Shown here: in pieces, positions 17,645-27,141 of the stretch | How positions within the stretch are numbered: the stretch's first letter is position 1 | How the letters are laid out: every line of letters starts with the position of its first letter | Assembly: GCF_000009625.1 (NCBI RefSeq) | Contig: NC_002678.2 | Location: 1,860,001 to 1,924,000 of the forward strand | Source: Mesorhizobium japonicum MAFF 303099 | GTDB taxonomy: Bacteria; Pseudomonadota; Alphaproteobacteria; Rhizobiales; Rhizobiaceae | Reading direction: 5' to 3' | Length of the DNA stretch: 64,000 bases | Position numbers and translations under genes: made by a program | The notes under the pieces: generated by a model | The model's input: only the letters and a program-made list of their open reading frames with translations | Databases searched by the model: none | Told to the model about the DNA's origin: nothing

Positions 17645-18531
17645 GCACGATTGCCGAGACAGCCGCTCGAGGCCAGGCCCGTCGCCGCCTACGCTTCGAC
17701 GGATGGCGGTGGGGCGGACGCATCTTCCTCGTGTTCATGCTGCTTTACACCGCGTTGCCGATGGTCTGGATGCTGCTCACCTCGATCAAGTCCGGCTTCG
17801 CCGCGATGCAGTTCCCGCCGCAATGGTGGCCTGACCAACCGACCCTTGCCAGCTACCAGAAGCTGCTCGATCCGCAGAACAGCGTCGGCCAGGACTTCCT
17901 CCGCTTCTTCTGGAATAGCCTTTTCGTCTCCACCGCCACGACGATCCTTTCGGTGATCGTGGCGGTTCCCGCGGCCTACGCGTTTTCGCGCTTCACCTTC
18001 CCGGGCCGGAACTTTCTGTTCTTCACCGTCCTGCTGCGCAACATGTTCCCGGCGGTGATCTTTCTCGTCCCGCTCTTCATCCTGATGCGCGCGATCGGGC
18101 TGGTGAACACGCATGGCTCGCTCGTTCTCACCTACCTCACCTTCGGCCTGCCGCTGGCGATCTGGCTGCTCAAGGGATTCTACGACAACATCCCGGTGCA
18201 GCTCGAGCAGGCGGCGCGTATTGATGGAGCAACGCGGTTCCAGGCCTTCATCCTGATCGTGATGCCGCTCTCGACGCCGGGAATCATCGCCACGGCGATC
18301 TATTCCTTCATCGGCGCGTGGAACGAGTACATCTACGCCTACACCTTCCTCTCCAAAAACGAGCAGCTGACGCTGCCGGTCGGCATCCAGCGCTTCTTCT
18401 CGGAAAACACGACAGACTTTCCGGGCCTGATGGCGGCCAGCTTCATCATGAGCGTGCCCGTCGTGGTGCTGTTCCTCGTCCTGCAACGATACTTCGTACG
18501 CGCCCTTACAGAAGGCGCGGTCAAGCATTAG
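17641..18531 (+). CDS. Carbohydrate ABC transporter permease (MalG-like)
   Basis: A 296-residue permease starting at the ATG that overlaps the stop of the MalF-like gene. Six membrane spans are expected, beginning at GRIFLVFMLLYTALPMVWML. The EAA loop reads LEQAARIDGATRFQAFILIV, the usual coupling helix of the second subunit. With the preceding permease it forms the channel of the importer. The ATPase start follows 10 bases after the stop. Confidence 0.92.
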   Translation: MSTIAETAARGQARRRLRFDGWRWGGRIFLVFMLLYTALPMVWMLLTSIKSGFAAMQFPPQWWPDQPTLASYQKLLDPQNSVGQDFLRFFWNSLFVSTATTILSVIVAVPAAYAFSRFTFPGRNFLFFTVLLRNMFPAVIFLVPLFILMRAIGLVNTHGSLVLTYLTFGLPLAIWLLKGFYDNIPVQLEQAARIDGATRFQAFILIVMPLSTPGIIATAIYSFIGAWNEYIYAYTFLSKNEQLTLPVGIQRFFSENTTDFPGLMAASFIMSVPVVVLFLVLQRYFVRALTEGAVKH

Positions 18532-18541
18532 GGAGTTGCCG

Positions 18542-19639
18542 ATGGCCCATGTGGTCCTCAAAGATCTCGTCAAGACCTATGGCGGCTTCAAAGCCGTCAA
18601 CGAGGTCTCGCTGACGGTCAATGATGGTGAGTTCGTTGCGCTCGTCGGCCCCTCGGGCTGCGGCAAGACGACGACGCTCAACCTCATCGCCGGGCTGATC
18701 CCGATCACATCGGGCGACATCGTCATCGGCGACCAGCTGGTCAACGACCTCGACCCCAAGGACCGGGACATCGCAATGGTGTTCCAGAACTACGCGCTCT
18801 ATCCGCAAAAGTCGGTCTATATGAACCTCGCCTTCCCGCTGCAGATGCGCAAGCTGCCCAAGGCCGAGATCGACAAGAAGGTCCGCGAAGCTGCGCGGGT
18901 GCTCGACATGACACAGTTGCTCGAGCGCAAGCCGCGCGAACTTTCGGGCGGGCAACAGCAGCGTGTGGCCTTGGGTCGCGCGCTTGTTCGAGATCCGGCG
19001 GTGTTCCTGATGGACGAACCGCTCTCCAATCTCGACGCCAAGCTGCGCGTGCAGATGCGCTCCGAAATCAAGCGGTTCCATCAGGACCTCAAGGCGACGA
19101 TCGTCTATGTGACGCACGACCAGCTCGAGGCCGTGACCATGGCGGACAGGATGGCTGTGATGAACGGCGGCTATCTGCAGCAATATGATTCGCCGGCGCA
19201 GGTTTTCGCGCATCCCGCCAACATGTTCGTCGCCAGCTTCGTCGGCAGCCCGGCGATGAGCCTTATTCCGCTGGAGGCATCGACGGCAAACGGCGACACC
19301 GTCCTGAAGAGCGCGGAAGGCTGGAGCCTCGGGCTGTCGCAGCCCAACGCGCGCAAGGCGCAGAGCGCGACCAGCAGGAAGATCGTGCTCGGTGCGCGAC
19401 ACTCGACGATCAGACTCCACAAAAGCGCGGTCCCCGGCGCCATTCCGGCCAAGGCCTATACGGTGGAACCAACCGGAGACGTCACCTTCGTGCAGGCGCT
19501 GCTCTCCGGCGCCATCGTCAACATCAGCGTGTCCCCCAATATTGCCGTCAAGCCTGACGAGCAGATCTGGCTCGAGTTCGACCAGGAGCGGATGCACCTG
19601 TTCGACGGCGAAACCGAAATGGCTCTCGAGGCCGCCTGA
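18542..19639 (+). CDS. Carbohydrate ABC transporter ATPase (MalK/UgpC-like)
   Basis: A 365-residue CUT1 ATPase. It has Walker A GPSGCGKTTTLN, the Q-loop in VFQNYALYP, signature LSGGQQQRVALGRAL, Walker B VFLMDEP and the switch histidine in YVTHDQLEA; the C-terminal ~120 residues form the regulatory/TOBE domain (IVLGARHSTIRL, VEPTGDVTFVQ). ATG 18542 was chosen over TTG 18536 because GGGAG at 18531-18535 is correctly spaced. One such ATPase serves the two preceding permeases. The enolase-superfamily gene follows 26 bases later. Confidence 0.94.
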   Translation: MAHVVLKDLVKTYGGFKAVNEVSLTVNDGEFVALVGPSGCGKTTTLNLIAGLIPITSGDIVIGDQLVNDLDPKDRDIAMVFQNYALYPQKSVYMNLAFPLQMRKLPKAEIDKKVREAARVLDMTQLLERKPRELSGGQQQRVALGRALVRDPAVFLMDEPLSNLDAKLRVQMRSEIKRFHQDLKATIVYVTHDQLEAVTMADRMAVMNGGYLQQYDSPAQVFAHPANMFVASFVGSPAMSLIPLEASTANGDTVLKSAEGWSLGLSQPNARKAQSATSRKIVLGARHSTIRLHKSAVPGAIPAKAYTVEPTGDVTFVQALLSGAIVNISVSPNIAVKPDEQIWLEFDQERMHLFDGETEMALEAA

Positions 19640-19665
19640 GACAGGCGTTTGGGACGTGGGCGTGG

Positions 19666-20829
19666 ATGACGACGAAGCTCAAGATCACCGCGATCAAGCC
19701 CTACCCGGTGTGGGTGGGAACGCGCAACCAGATGCTGGTGAAGGTCGAGACCGACCAGGGCATCTTCGGCTGGGGCGAGAGCGGCCTGAGCGGCCGCGAG
19801 AGAGCCGTGACCGGCGCGGTCGAGCACTATCGCGAATTCCTCGTCGGCCGCGATCCCCTGCAGATCGGCCGGATCTGGCAAGAGGCCTATCGCAGCCAGT
19901 ATTTTGAAGGCGGGCGCGTTTTGCAGGCGGCGATTTCCGCCATCGACATCGCGCTTCACGACATTAAGGGCAAGGCGCTGGGCGTGCCGGTCTACGAACT
20001 GCTCGGCGGCAGACAGCGCGACCGCATCCCCACTTTCGCCTCGACCGGTGACGAGGCCGAGGGCGATGTCGCCATCGAACGGGCCCGCGAATTGTACCAA
20101 CAAGGCTGGCAGGCGATCCGCTTCTTTCCCGCCGGGCAAAGCAGCAAGGATATCTTCGAGCCGCGCGAGTCGATCGGCGTGACCGCGCGGATGCTGAACA
20201 AGGCCCGCGAGGCGCTGGGCGACGACGTCGTCCTCGGCATCGACTATCATCATCGGCTGTCGGTGGCCGAGGCGGCGAGCTTCTGCAACAAGCTCGGCCG
20301 CGGCGTGCTCGATTTCCTCGAGGAGCCGATACGCGACGAAACCCCGGAAGCCTACGAATCCCTGCGCACGATGACCGACATCCCGTTCGCCATCGGCGAG
20401 GAATTTGCCAGCAAGTGGCAGTTCCTGCCCTATATCGAGCGCGGCATCCACCAATTCAACCGGCTCGATGTCTGCAATGTCGGCGGGCTCACCGAAGCGA
20501 TGAAGGTCGCCGGCTGGAGCGAGGCGCACTATGTCGACCTGATGCCGCACAATCCGCTTGGCCCGGTATGCACGGCCGCGACCGTGCATCTTGCCGCCGC
20601 GGTCCCCAATTTCGCCTGGCTCGAGACCAGGGCGCCCGAAAGAAAGCTGGGCTTCGACAGTTCCGAGTTCTTCCCGGTGCAACCACAACTCGACGGCCCC
20701 GCCTATCCGGTCGGCGACCTGCCGGGGCTCGGCGTCGAGGTCAACGAGGCGGCGATCCAGGCGCAGAGTTTCCGCTTCTGGGAAGCGCCCCACCTCAAGC
20801 GCCGCGACGGTTCTGTCACCAACTGGTAG
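19666..20829 (+). CDS. Galactonate dehydratase-like enzyme 4 (enolase superfamily)
   Basis: A 387-residue protein of the galactonate-dehydratase look in the mandelate racemase group. Metal ligands are expected in LGIDYHHRLS, LDFLEEPI and FAIGEEFASKW, and the catalytic histidine in LMPHNPLGPV, the latter closely matching DgoD-type enzymes. Start ATG 19666 precedes the conserved KLKITAIKPYPVWVGTRNQM. It is co-directional with and directly downstream of the ABC importer, so the imported compound or a derivative is the likely substrate. The product would be a 2-keto-3-deoxy acid suited to the aldolase-like protein encoded next. Confidence 0.9.
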   Translation: MTTKLKITAIKPYPVWVGTRNQMLVKVETDQGIFGWGESGLSGRERAVTGAVEHYREFLVGRDPLQIGRIWQEAYRSQYFEGGRVLQAAISAIDIALHDIKGKALGVPVYELLGGRQRDRIPTFASTGDEAEGDVAIERARELYQQGWQAIRFFPAGQSSKDIFEPRESIGVTARMLNKAREALGDDVVLGIDYHHRLSVAEAASFCNKLGRGVLDFLEEPIRDETPEAYESLRTMTDIPFAIGEEFASKWQFLPYIERGIHQFNRLDVCNVGGLTEAMKVAGWSEAHYVDLMPHNPLGPVCTAATVHLAAAVPNFAWLETRAPERKLGFDSSEFFPVQPQLDGPAYPVGDLPGLGVEVNEAAIQAQSFRFWEAPHLKRRDGSVTNW

Positions 20830-20852
20830 TTCAATTTCAACCGGAGTCCACC

Positions 20853-21602
20853 ATGACGCATACCTCCGACATAATCCGGCCGCCCAAGGACCTGATCGAG
20901 GGATTGAGGGAGATCGGCGCAGCGACCGTTGCCGGCACGCTAGGCCATATGGGCTTCCGCAATCCGCATATGGTCGGACCGGTGGCGCAGAACCACGGCA
21001 AGTCGATCGTCGGGCCGGCGCTGACGCTGCAGTTCCTTCCGCAGCGGCCGGACCTCTTCAACGAGGGAGAGTATGCCGACCCGGAGACGCAACTGCACCG
21101 GCACGTGCTCTATCACGCCCAGGAAGGCGACGTGGTCGTGGTCGACGCGCGCGGCGACATGAGCTCGGGTGTCTTCGGCGACATGATGTCGACCTACTTC
21201 AAGGGCAGAGGCGGCGCCGGCATCGTCATCGATGGATGCATGCGCGACAGGCCCAATGTCGAAAAACTCGACCTGCCGCTTTGGCTGCGCGGCTGGACGC
21301 CCAACTATCATGTGCAGACCAGCATCTATCCCAATGCCGTCAATGTTCCGATTGCATGCGGCGGCGTCACGGTGATCCCCGGCGACATCATCGTTGCCGA
21401 CGATGATGGCGTCGTGGTGGTTCCCGTCGCAATGGCCGCAAAGGTCATCGAAGAAGCGAAGAAGCATCACGATTGGGAAGAGTTCTCGCGAGAGAAGCTC
21501 CTCCAAGGCGCCCCATTGCAACGCTACTATCCGCTGCATGACGACGCGCGCGCAGAGTACGAGGCGTGGCGCAAAGCAAACGGCTTGGGGAACCCAAATT
21601 AG
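20853..21602 (+). CDS. RraA-like / HMG-CHA aldolase family protein
   Basis: A 249-residue protein of the RraA and 4-hydroxy-4-methyl-2-oxoglutarate aldolase fold. The central motif GRGGAGIVIDGCMRDRPNV contains the G..G...DG..RD elements that bind metal and the 2-oxo acid; VVVDARGDMSSGVFGDMMST and VIPGDIIVADDDGVVVVP are the other family blocks. ATG 20853 follows CCGGAG. Annotation pipelines call such proteins ribonuclease activity regulator RraA, but next to a sugar acid dehydratase a retro-aldol activity on a 2-keto acid is more plausible. Last gene of the importer operon. Confidence 0.85.
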   Translation: MTHTSDIIRPPKDLIEGLREIGAATVAGTLGHMGFRNPHMVGPVAQNHGKSIVGPALTLQFLPQRPDLFNEGEYADPETQLHRHVLYHAQEGDVVVVDARGDMSSGVFGDMMSTYFKGRGGAGIVIDGCMRDRPNVEKLDLPLWLRGWTPNYHVQTSIYPNAVNVPIACGGVTVIPGDIIVADDDGVVVVPVAMAAKVIEEAKKHHDWEEFSREKLLQGAPLQRYYPLHDDARAEYEAWRKANGLGNPN

Positions 21603-21704
21603 CGCGGGGATCACTCGCTGCGGGCGGCAGCCCTTCCGGCGGCGCGATGGCCTCTCGCCGCAGCGTCGCGCGATATTTTGAGCCTGCCTCGCCCACGGGC
21701 GGGC

Positions 21705-22186
21705 TCACAGAAAACGTGACGAATCGAACAGCTCGGCGACGCCGTCCAGTCCCTTGTGCCAGCAACGGTCGAGATAGACAGCGAATGCGCCTCCGGAGGG
21801 ACCTCGTCCGGCTGTACCTCGCCTTCCAGCAGCTCCGCCGCGACCAGCGTCGCGCCCTCGATCGGCAGCAGGCCGAGCCGGCGCGCGCGAAACCAGGTCG
21901 AAACGCCGGTATAGCGCGGCTCTCCGGTGGGCAGCCGCGTCCAGGCGCCCCCGGGCGGGAAGCGTTCCGCGCCGCTCGACGCGCAGAGTTGCGCCAGGTC
22001 TATATCGGTGAAGCGGAGCAGGTGGATCACCATGGTCTCGGCCCGCAGCACGGGCTCGGACGAGGTCGATTTCATCGACAGCGAGAAGGCGACGACCGGC
22101 GGCGCGGCACTCACCGAGATCAGCGAGGACACGGTCATCGCCACCGGCCTGTCGCCGGGATCGGCCGTGATCACGGCGCCACCCAC
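21705..22186 (-). pseudogene. Flavin reductase domain protein, decayed (5' deletion and frameshift)
   Basis: The minus-strand frame from 22186 reads as the FMN-binding domain of flavin reductases (GGAVITADPGDRPVAMTVSS, then APPVVAFSLS and FRARRLGLLPIEGATLVAAE). It lacks the ~20-30 residues that normally precede GGAVIT. Near 21790, after QPDEVPPEA, homology leaves this frame and continues in another (AFAVYLDRCWHKGLDG) to the stop at 21705; the YLDRCWHK block is the expected C-terminal motif. One missing or extra base explains this. A sequencing error could explain the frameshift but not the missing N-terminus. Confidence 0.7.
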
Positions 22187-22259
22187 CTATTGATTTTATT
22201 AAGTTTTTCCTGGGCGCTTTGGCCGGCGCCTGGGCACGAACGGCGAATCCCAACGAGCT

Positions 22260-25097
22260 CTATTCGAAGGAGTAGGTAAATCCTTCCGACGAGGCGCCGA
22301 CGGTGACTTTTGTCATCTTCTTGCCCTCCAGCGAGCGATTGAGCACGCCGCGGCTGAGTTCCGGCAGCAGCGTGTTGGTGAGGATCGCGTCGATCATGCG
22401 TCCGCCGGATTCGATCTCGGTGCAGCGCGCCTTGACCATGTCCATGACACCGTCGCCGATCACCAGCTCGGCATCGTTGGTTGCCTTGAGGCGGCGCGCG
22501 ATCTTGCCGAACTGGTGCCTGGTGATCGCCTCGATCATCGCGTCCGAGAGCGGATAGTAAGGGATCGTCACCACGCGGCCGAGGAAAGCGGCCGGAAACA
22601 CTTTCAGCAGCGGGCCGCGCAAGGCGGTGTCCAGATCGTCCATGCCGGTGCGCAAGGTGCCGTTCTTCGTGCGGTCCATGATAACCTCGGAGCCGACATT
22701 CGAGGTGAGCAGGATCAGAGTGTTCTTGAAGTCGATCCGGCGGCCTTCGCTGTCGTCCATCATCCCCTTGTCGAAGACCTGGAAGAAGATCTCGTGTACG
22801 TCCGGATGCGCCTTCTCGACCTCGTCGAGCAGGATCACCGAATAGGGCTTGCGCCGCACGGCCTCGGTCAGGATGCCGCCCTTGCCATAACCGACATAAC
22901 CGGGCGGCGCGCCCTTCAGCGTCGAGACCGTGTGCGCCTCCTGGAATTCGGACATGTTGATCGAAATCAGGTTCTGCTCGCCGCCATAAAGCGTTTCGGC
23001 CAGCGCCAGGGCTGTCTCGGTCTTGCCGACGCCCGAGGGGCCGCAAAGCAGGAACACGCCGACCGGCTTCTCCGGCGCGCCGAGGCCGGCGCGGCTGGTC
23101 TGCACACGTCTCGCGATCATCTCCATCGCATGGTCCTGACCCACAACGCGCTCAGCCAAGGTGGCGGCGAGCTTGAGCGCCTTCTCGGTCTGGCTGGACA
23201 GCATCCGTCCCGTCGGAATGCCGGTCCAGTCCTGGACAACGGCCGCCACGGCATTGCGATCGACCGACGGCAGGATCAGCGGGGTCTCGCCCTGCGCCTC
23301 GGCAAGTTCCGCCATCAATTCGCGCAGTCGAGCCAGATCTGCAGCGGAATCCGGCACAGGAACAGGCTCGTGCGCAGCAACGGCCTCCATCTTTGCCGCC
23401 TTTGTTTTCGCGGACTTGCTCTTCGAGCCCTTGGGTTCAGCCGTCTCGGGTTTCGGCGTTTTGGCCTCAGGCGCCTTCCTTTCATGCGACGTGGCAGCTG
23501 GCGCATCGACGGCCTCGCCCGGAGCGGCTTCCCCGCCCTCCACCGCGTCAAGCGGCACGCCCTCGCCCCGGAGTTTGGCGCGCAGATCGAGAATCTCGGC
23601 GACCAGCGCCTTTTCCCGATCCCAGCGTGCTTGCGCTGCCGCAAGCGTGGTCTCGGTTTCCGCCAACCCGGCCTCCACGCGAGCCTGTCTGTCGACCACT
23701 TCGATGCCGATCGCCGCCTCGCGGCCGATGATGCCTTCCTCGACCTCGAGCGCCTGGCGGCGCCGCAGAATGTCCTCGACCTCCGCCGGCGTAGCGTGCT
23801 GCGAGACGGCAACGCGGGCGCAGGCTGTGTCGAGGAGGCTGACCGCCTTGTCGGGCAGCTGTCTGGCCGGAATGTAGCGGTGCGAAAGCGAAACCGAGGC
23901 CTCGATCGCCTCGTCGAGGATCTGTACCTTGTGGTGCTGCTCGAGAACACCGGCGACACCGCGCAACATCAGCACGGCCACCGTTTCGGAAGGCTCTTCG
24001 ATCTTGACCACCTGGAACCGACGGGTCAGCGCCGGATCCTTCTCGATATGTTGCTTGTATTCGGCCCAGGTCGTGGCGGCGATGGTGCGAAGCTCGCCGC
24101 GCGCGAGCGCGGGCTTGAGGAGATTGGCCGCATCGCCGGTTCCCGCCGCGCCGCCGGCACCGATCAGCGTGTGCGCCTCGTCGATGAAGAGGATGATCGG
24201 CGTCTCCGAGGCCTGGACCTCGTCGATGACGGCCTTCAGCCGCTTTTCGAACTCGCCCTTGACGCTGGCGCCCGCCTGCATCAGCCCGACATCGAGCATG
24301 CGTACGCTGACATTTTGAAGCGTCGGCGGCACGTCGCCCTGGGCGATGCGCAAGGCAAAGCCCTCGACGACCGCCGTCTTGCCGACACCTGCCTCGCCGG
24401 TCAGGATCGGGTTGTTTTGCCGGCGCCGCATCAGGATATCGACAATCTGGCGGATTTCGGGATCGCGGCCGATAACCGGATCGATCTTGCCGTCGCGGGC
24501 ACGCTGGGTCAGGTCGGTGGCGTATTTGGCGAGTGCCGAATCCCCGCCCAAACCGCGTTTCATCGGTGTTTCGGCCGCAGCTGCGGCCGGAGGTGAACCG
24601 GCTTCGAGCGAGCCCTCAGTGACGTCGGCGAAGCGGGCTATGACCCCGTCCGCATCGATCTTGTCGAATTCGGCGCTGATTTTCGAAACCAGCCCTTCCA
24701 GCGCCGGTGTCTTCAGACAGGCGAGAAGAATATGCGCGCTGCGCACCTCCTCGACACCGAATTCCAGTGTGGCCAGGCTCCAGCCTTCCTGTATGGCGTG
24801 GAAGATGTGATCGGAGAATTCCTCCACCGAGGTCGCGCCGTAGGGAAGCTTGTCGATGGCGCGGGTCATATCGGCCGTCAGCCGGCTGACATCCAGCCCG
24901 GCATCGGCAACGATCATCTGCACATCCGAACGCTCGGACAGCACCAGTTGCTGGACGAAATGGACGAGCTCGACATAGGGGTTGCCGCGCATCTTCGCCG
25001 TGTCCGCGGCAGCCTTGAAGGCGCGCAACCCCGTGGGATTGAGCTTTGCAACCAGTTCCTTGCGCTTGAAACTCTGCGACGATCGGCGCTGTTCCAT
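22260..25097 (-). CDS. tssH: TssH (ClpV), T6SS sheath-recycling AAA+ ATPase
   Basis: A 945-residue ClpV ATPase that disassembles the contracted TssB-TssC sheath. It has the Clp N-domain (about 15-160), AAA1 with Walker A GEAGVGKT near residue 235 and Walker [11 protein letters not shown], a coiled-coil middle, and AAA2 with [17 protein letters not shown] and [14 protein letters not shown]. Unusual is a ~60-residue Ala/Lys/Pro-rich insertion ([20 protein letters not shown] and onwards) between the coiled coil and AAA2. ATG 25097 follows GGGGGCAGG; an upstream ATG at 25136 has no ribosome site. It diverges from the tssA operon, unlike many loci where tssH is within the main operon. Confidence 0.95.
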   Translation of the reverse strand: MEQRRSSQSFKRKELVAKLNPTGLRAFKAAADTAKMRGNPYVELVHFVQQLVLSERSDVQMIVADAGLDVSRLTADMTRAIDKLPYGATSVEEFSDHIFHAIQEGWSLATLEFGVEEVRSAHILLACLKTPALEGLVSKISAEFDKIDADGVIARFADVTEGSLEAGSPPAAAAAETPMKRGLGGDSALAKYATDLTQRARDGKIDPVIGRDPEIRQIVDILMRRRQNNPILTGEAGVGKTAVVEGFALRIAQGDVPPTLQNVSVRMLDVGLMQAGASVKGEFEKRLKAVIDEVQASETPIILFIDEAHTLIGAGGAAGTGDAANLLKPALARGELRTIAATTWAEYKQHIEKDPALTRRFQVVKIEEPSETVAVLMLRGVAGVLEQHHKVQILDEAIEASVSLSHRYIPARQLPDKAVSLLDTACARVAVSQHATPAEVEDILRRRQALEVEEGIIGREAAIGIEVVDRQARVEAGLAETETTLAAAQARWDREKALVAEILDLRAKLRGEGVPLDAVEGGEAAPGEAVDAPAATSHERKAPEAKTPKPETAEPKGSKSKSAKTKAAKMEAVAAHEPVPVPDSAADLARLRELMAELAEAQGETPLILPSVDRNAVAAVVQDWTGIPTGRMLSSQTEKALKLAATLAERVVGQDHAMEMIARRVQTSRAGLGAPEKPVGVFLLCGPSGVGKTETALALAETLYGGEQNLISINMSEFQEAHTVSTLKGAPPGYVGYGKGGILTEAVRRKPYSVILLDEVEKAHPDVHEIFFQVFDKGMMDDSEGRRIDFKNTLILLTSNVGSEVIMDRTKNGTLRTGMDDLDTALRGPLLKVFPAAFLGRVVTIPYYPLSDAMIEAITRHQFGKIARRLKATNDAELVIGDGVMDMVKARCTEIESGGRMIDAILTNTLLPELSRGVLNRSLEGKKMTKVTVGASSEGFTYSFE

Positions 25098-25420
25098 TGA
25101 ACCTGCCCCCGAAATCTGCTGACCGTACCCTGCCATAGAAGCGGCCGCTTGACAAAGCCGTGTGACGAACGAGGCCTTCCGCCCCGGTTCAGGCGGCACC
25201 TCGCGGTTACACAAGCCCTGCAAACTCCACCCGGATTGTGGTCCGAACTATGCGAACCATTTCGCATGCCCGGCCCGCCAATCGCGCAGTGGGTTTCGTT
25301 GAAAGATTACCGGAGAATTCAGCTTCTGTTAGTTTTTGAGGAAGTGCTCAATTGTCGTGGCATGGGACCGATGATAACGTTGCGTCACATGGGTCACAGG
25401 GCCCTTTGCTGGGGGTAGGT
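25098..25420. promoter_or_regulatory. Divergent intergenic region between tssH and tssA
   Basis: About 320 bases, less GC-rich than the genes, between the two divergent T6SS transcription units, so both promoters should be here. I searched for a sigma-54 site (GG-N10-GC) near GGGTCACAGGGCCCTTTGCT at 25391-25410 but the spacing is wrong. No convincing operator was found. The GGGGGTAGGT ribosome site of tssA ends it. Confidence 0.45.
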
Positions 25421-26596
25421 GTGATTGATCTCGCACTCTGGCTGAATCCTCTGAACGGTGCGAACCCGTCGGGAGAGGATTTACGCAACGACCCGGCCTT
25501 TCACGAGCTGGAGCGGCTCACGGAAGCCCAGCTCAAGGTCGTCCATGACGGTGGCAACAAGGCTTCGCAATCAACCAGCTCCGTCGACTGGGCCGCCGTC
25601 CTCGAAAAATCGGAAGAATTGCAGTCGCGCGGCCGGGATTTGCGCCTTCTGGTCATCGTCACGCGCGCGCTGGCCAATGAAGAGAAGCTCGCCGGCCTCA
25701 CCCAGGGGCTGACCTTGATCGCAAGGACTTTCGAGCAGTACTGGGATACGATGCATCCGGCTTTGCGGACGGGTGCCACACCCCGCGACGCGGCGCTGCG
25801 ACGCATCAATGCGCTGCTTGACCTCCAGAACGGCCAGGAAGGCCTGCTGGGGAACCTCAGGCAGACCGTCTTCTTCTCACCGCGCGCCATTGGGCCGATC
25901 AGCGGGCGAGACCTGGAACAGGCAGCGCTCGACGAGCGCGTCATGCTCCAGGAAGCAGCCTCGGGCCTCGGAACGGCCGAAAAGGCGGCGCTGACGGCCG
26001 CCCACAACCAACTGCTGAATCGGGTGCGCACGGGATGCGCGGCGCAGATCGATCAGGCCGCGGACACTGTCACGACACTTTTGGCCGATGCGCGCGCCGC
26101 GATTTCGGCGCTGGAGGCGGTGGATACCGCGCTCAATGCCCGCATCGACGGCAATGGCGCGGCCGTTCCGGATCTGAAGAAGTTCCTGCAGCGCCTGCTG
26201 ACGACGCTGGAGCGGAATTCCAGCGCCGGCGCCATGGTCAACGGTGCGACGAGGCCCGCCCCGCAGCCGGCTCAACCGGCATCGACGCCCACCCAAAACG
26301 GTCATGGAGCCGAGACGATGGCAAGTGTGGCAAGCTCTGTGGAACCCAGCGCCGGCCTGCCTGACCGGATCAACTCGCGCGACGACGTCGTCAAATGCCT
26401 CGATCTCGTGGTCGCCTTCTACGACCGCACCGAGCCGTCCAGCCCTATCCCGCACCTCGCCCGGCGCGTGCGCAGGATGGTGCACATGGATTTCGTGGAA
26501 CTGATGGAAGATCTCGCCCCGTCGGGGCTGAAGGAATTCCGGCTGCTTGCCGGTGTCGCCGATCCCAAGAAGCCGGCCCAGAAGGATGAAAGGTAA
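25421..26596 (+). CDS. tssA: TssA, T6SS baseplate/tail assembly cap protein
   Basis: A 391-residue TssA with the ImpA N-terminal domain (LWLNPLNGANPSGEDLRNDP, then VDWAAVLEKSEELQSRGRDL and LRLLVIVTRALANEEKLAGL). TssA primes and caps sheath polymerisation. I chose GTG 25421 because GGGGG sits 5 bases before it; the frame is open upstream to 25352 but that sequence is not TssA-like. The C-terminal RINSRDDVVKCLDLV and SPIPHLARRVRRMVHMDFVE resembles the short-type C-terminus shared by several TssA classes. First gene of the plus-strand operon, 5 bases before tssB. Confidence 0.93.
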   Translation: MIDLALWLNPLNGANPSGEDLRNDPAFHELERLTEAQLKVVHDGGNKASQSTSSVDWAAVLEKSEELQSRGRDLRLLVIVTRALANEEKLAGLTQGLTLIARTFEQYWDTMHPALRTGATPRDAALRRINALLDLQNGQEGLLGNLRQTVFFSPRAIGPISGRDLEQAALDERVMLQEAASGLGTAEKAALTAAHNQLLNRVRTGCAAQIDQAADTVTTLLADARAAISALEAVDTALNARIDGNGAAVPDLKKFLQRLLTTLERNSSAGAMVNGATRPAPQPAQPASTPTQNGHGAETMASVASSVEPSAGLPDRINSRDDVVKCLDLVVAFYDRTEPSSPIPHLARRVRRMVHMDFVELMEDLAPSGLKEFRLLAGVADPKKPAQKDER

Positions 26597-26601
26597 CCAG
26601 C

Positions 26602-27138
26602 ATGCCAGCAGAGAGCAAAGCCAAGGTCATCGAAAGAAACCGCGCCCCGCGCGTGCAGATCGCCTACGACGTCGAAACCTACGGCAGCCCCACGACGATC
26701 GAGTTGCCGTTCGTCATGGCTGTCATGGCCGACCTTTCCGGCGCCTCGCAGACCAAGGAAGCGTCGAAGTCGGTTCTGGACCGCAATTTCGTCGAAACCG
26801 ACGCCAATCGCTTCCCCAAATTCATGGAAGCGATGGGACCACGCGTGAAGGCGCGCGTGAAGAACACGTTGCCGCAAGCCGAAGGCGCCGAGCGGGACGA
26901 GGAACTGGCGATCGATCTCACCTTTTCCAAAATGGGCGATTTCGCGCCCGACAAGGTCGCCGAGCAGGTGCCGCAACTGGCCGAGATCCTCAAGATGCGG
27001 CGTCAGCTTGAGGAACTGCTGGGCTTCATGGATGGCCGGGTCGACGCCGAAAAGCGCATCGCGCAGCTTCTGAACAACGAGCCGCTGCTGAGCAAGATCG
27101 CCAGCCAGGCGATTTCTGACGGCAAGGGCGAGGAGTAA
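26602..27138 (+). CDS. tssB: TssB, T6SS contractile sheath small subunit
   Basis: A 178-residue TssB/VipA. Hallmarks are VIERNRAPRVQIAYDVETYG, the strand IELPFVMAVMADLSG, and RFPKFMEAMGPRVKARVKNT. Pairs with TssC to build the cytoplasmic sheath that contracts to fire the tube. Family length is 160-180. It starts 5 bases after the tssA stop and is followed after 3 bases by tssC, so both sheath subunits are translated together. Confidence 0.97.
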   Translation: MPAESKAKVIERNRAPRVQIAYDVETYGSPTTIELPFVMAVMADLSGASQTKEASKSVLDRNFVETDANRFPKFMEAMGPRVKARVKNTLPQAEGAERDEELAIDLTFSKMGDFAPDKVAEQVPQLAEILKMRRQLEELLGFMDGRVDAEKRIAQLLNNEPLLSKIASQAISDGKGEE

Positions 27139-27141
27139 GTC

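Noticed and set aside
22515..24596. Long open frame antisense to tssH
   Set aside because: It mirrors high-GC codons of a clearly conserved ClpV gene and has no recognisable protein features.
25391..25410. Possible sigma-54 promoter before tssA
   Set aside because: GG and GC elements are not 10 bases apart and lie too close to the start codon.
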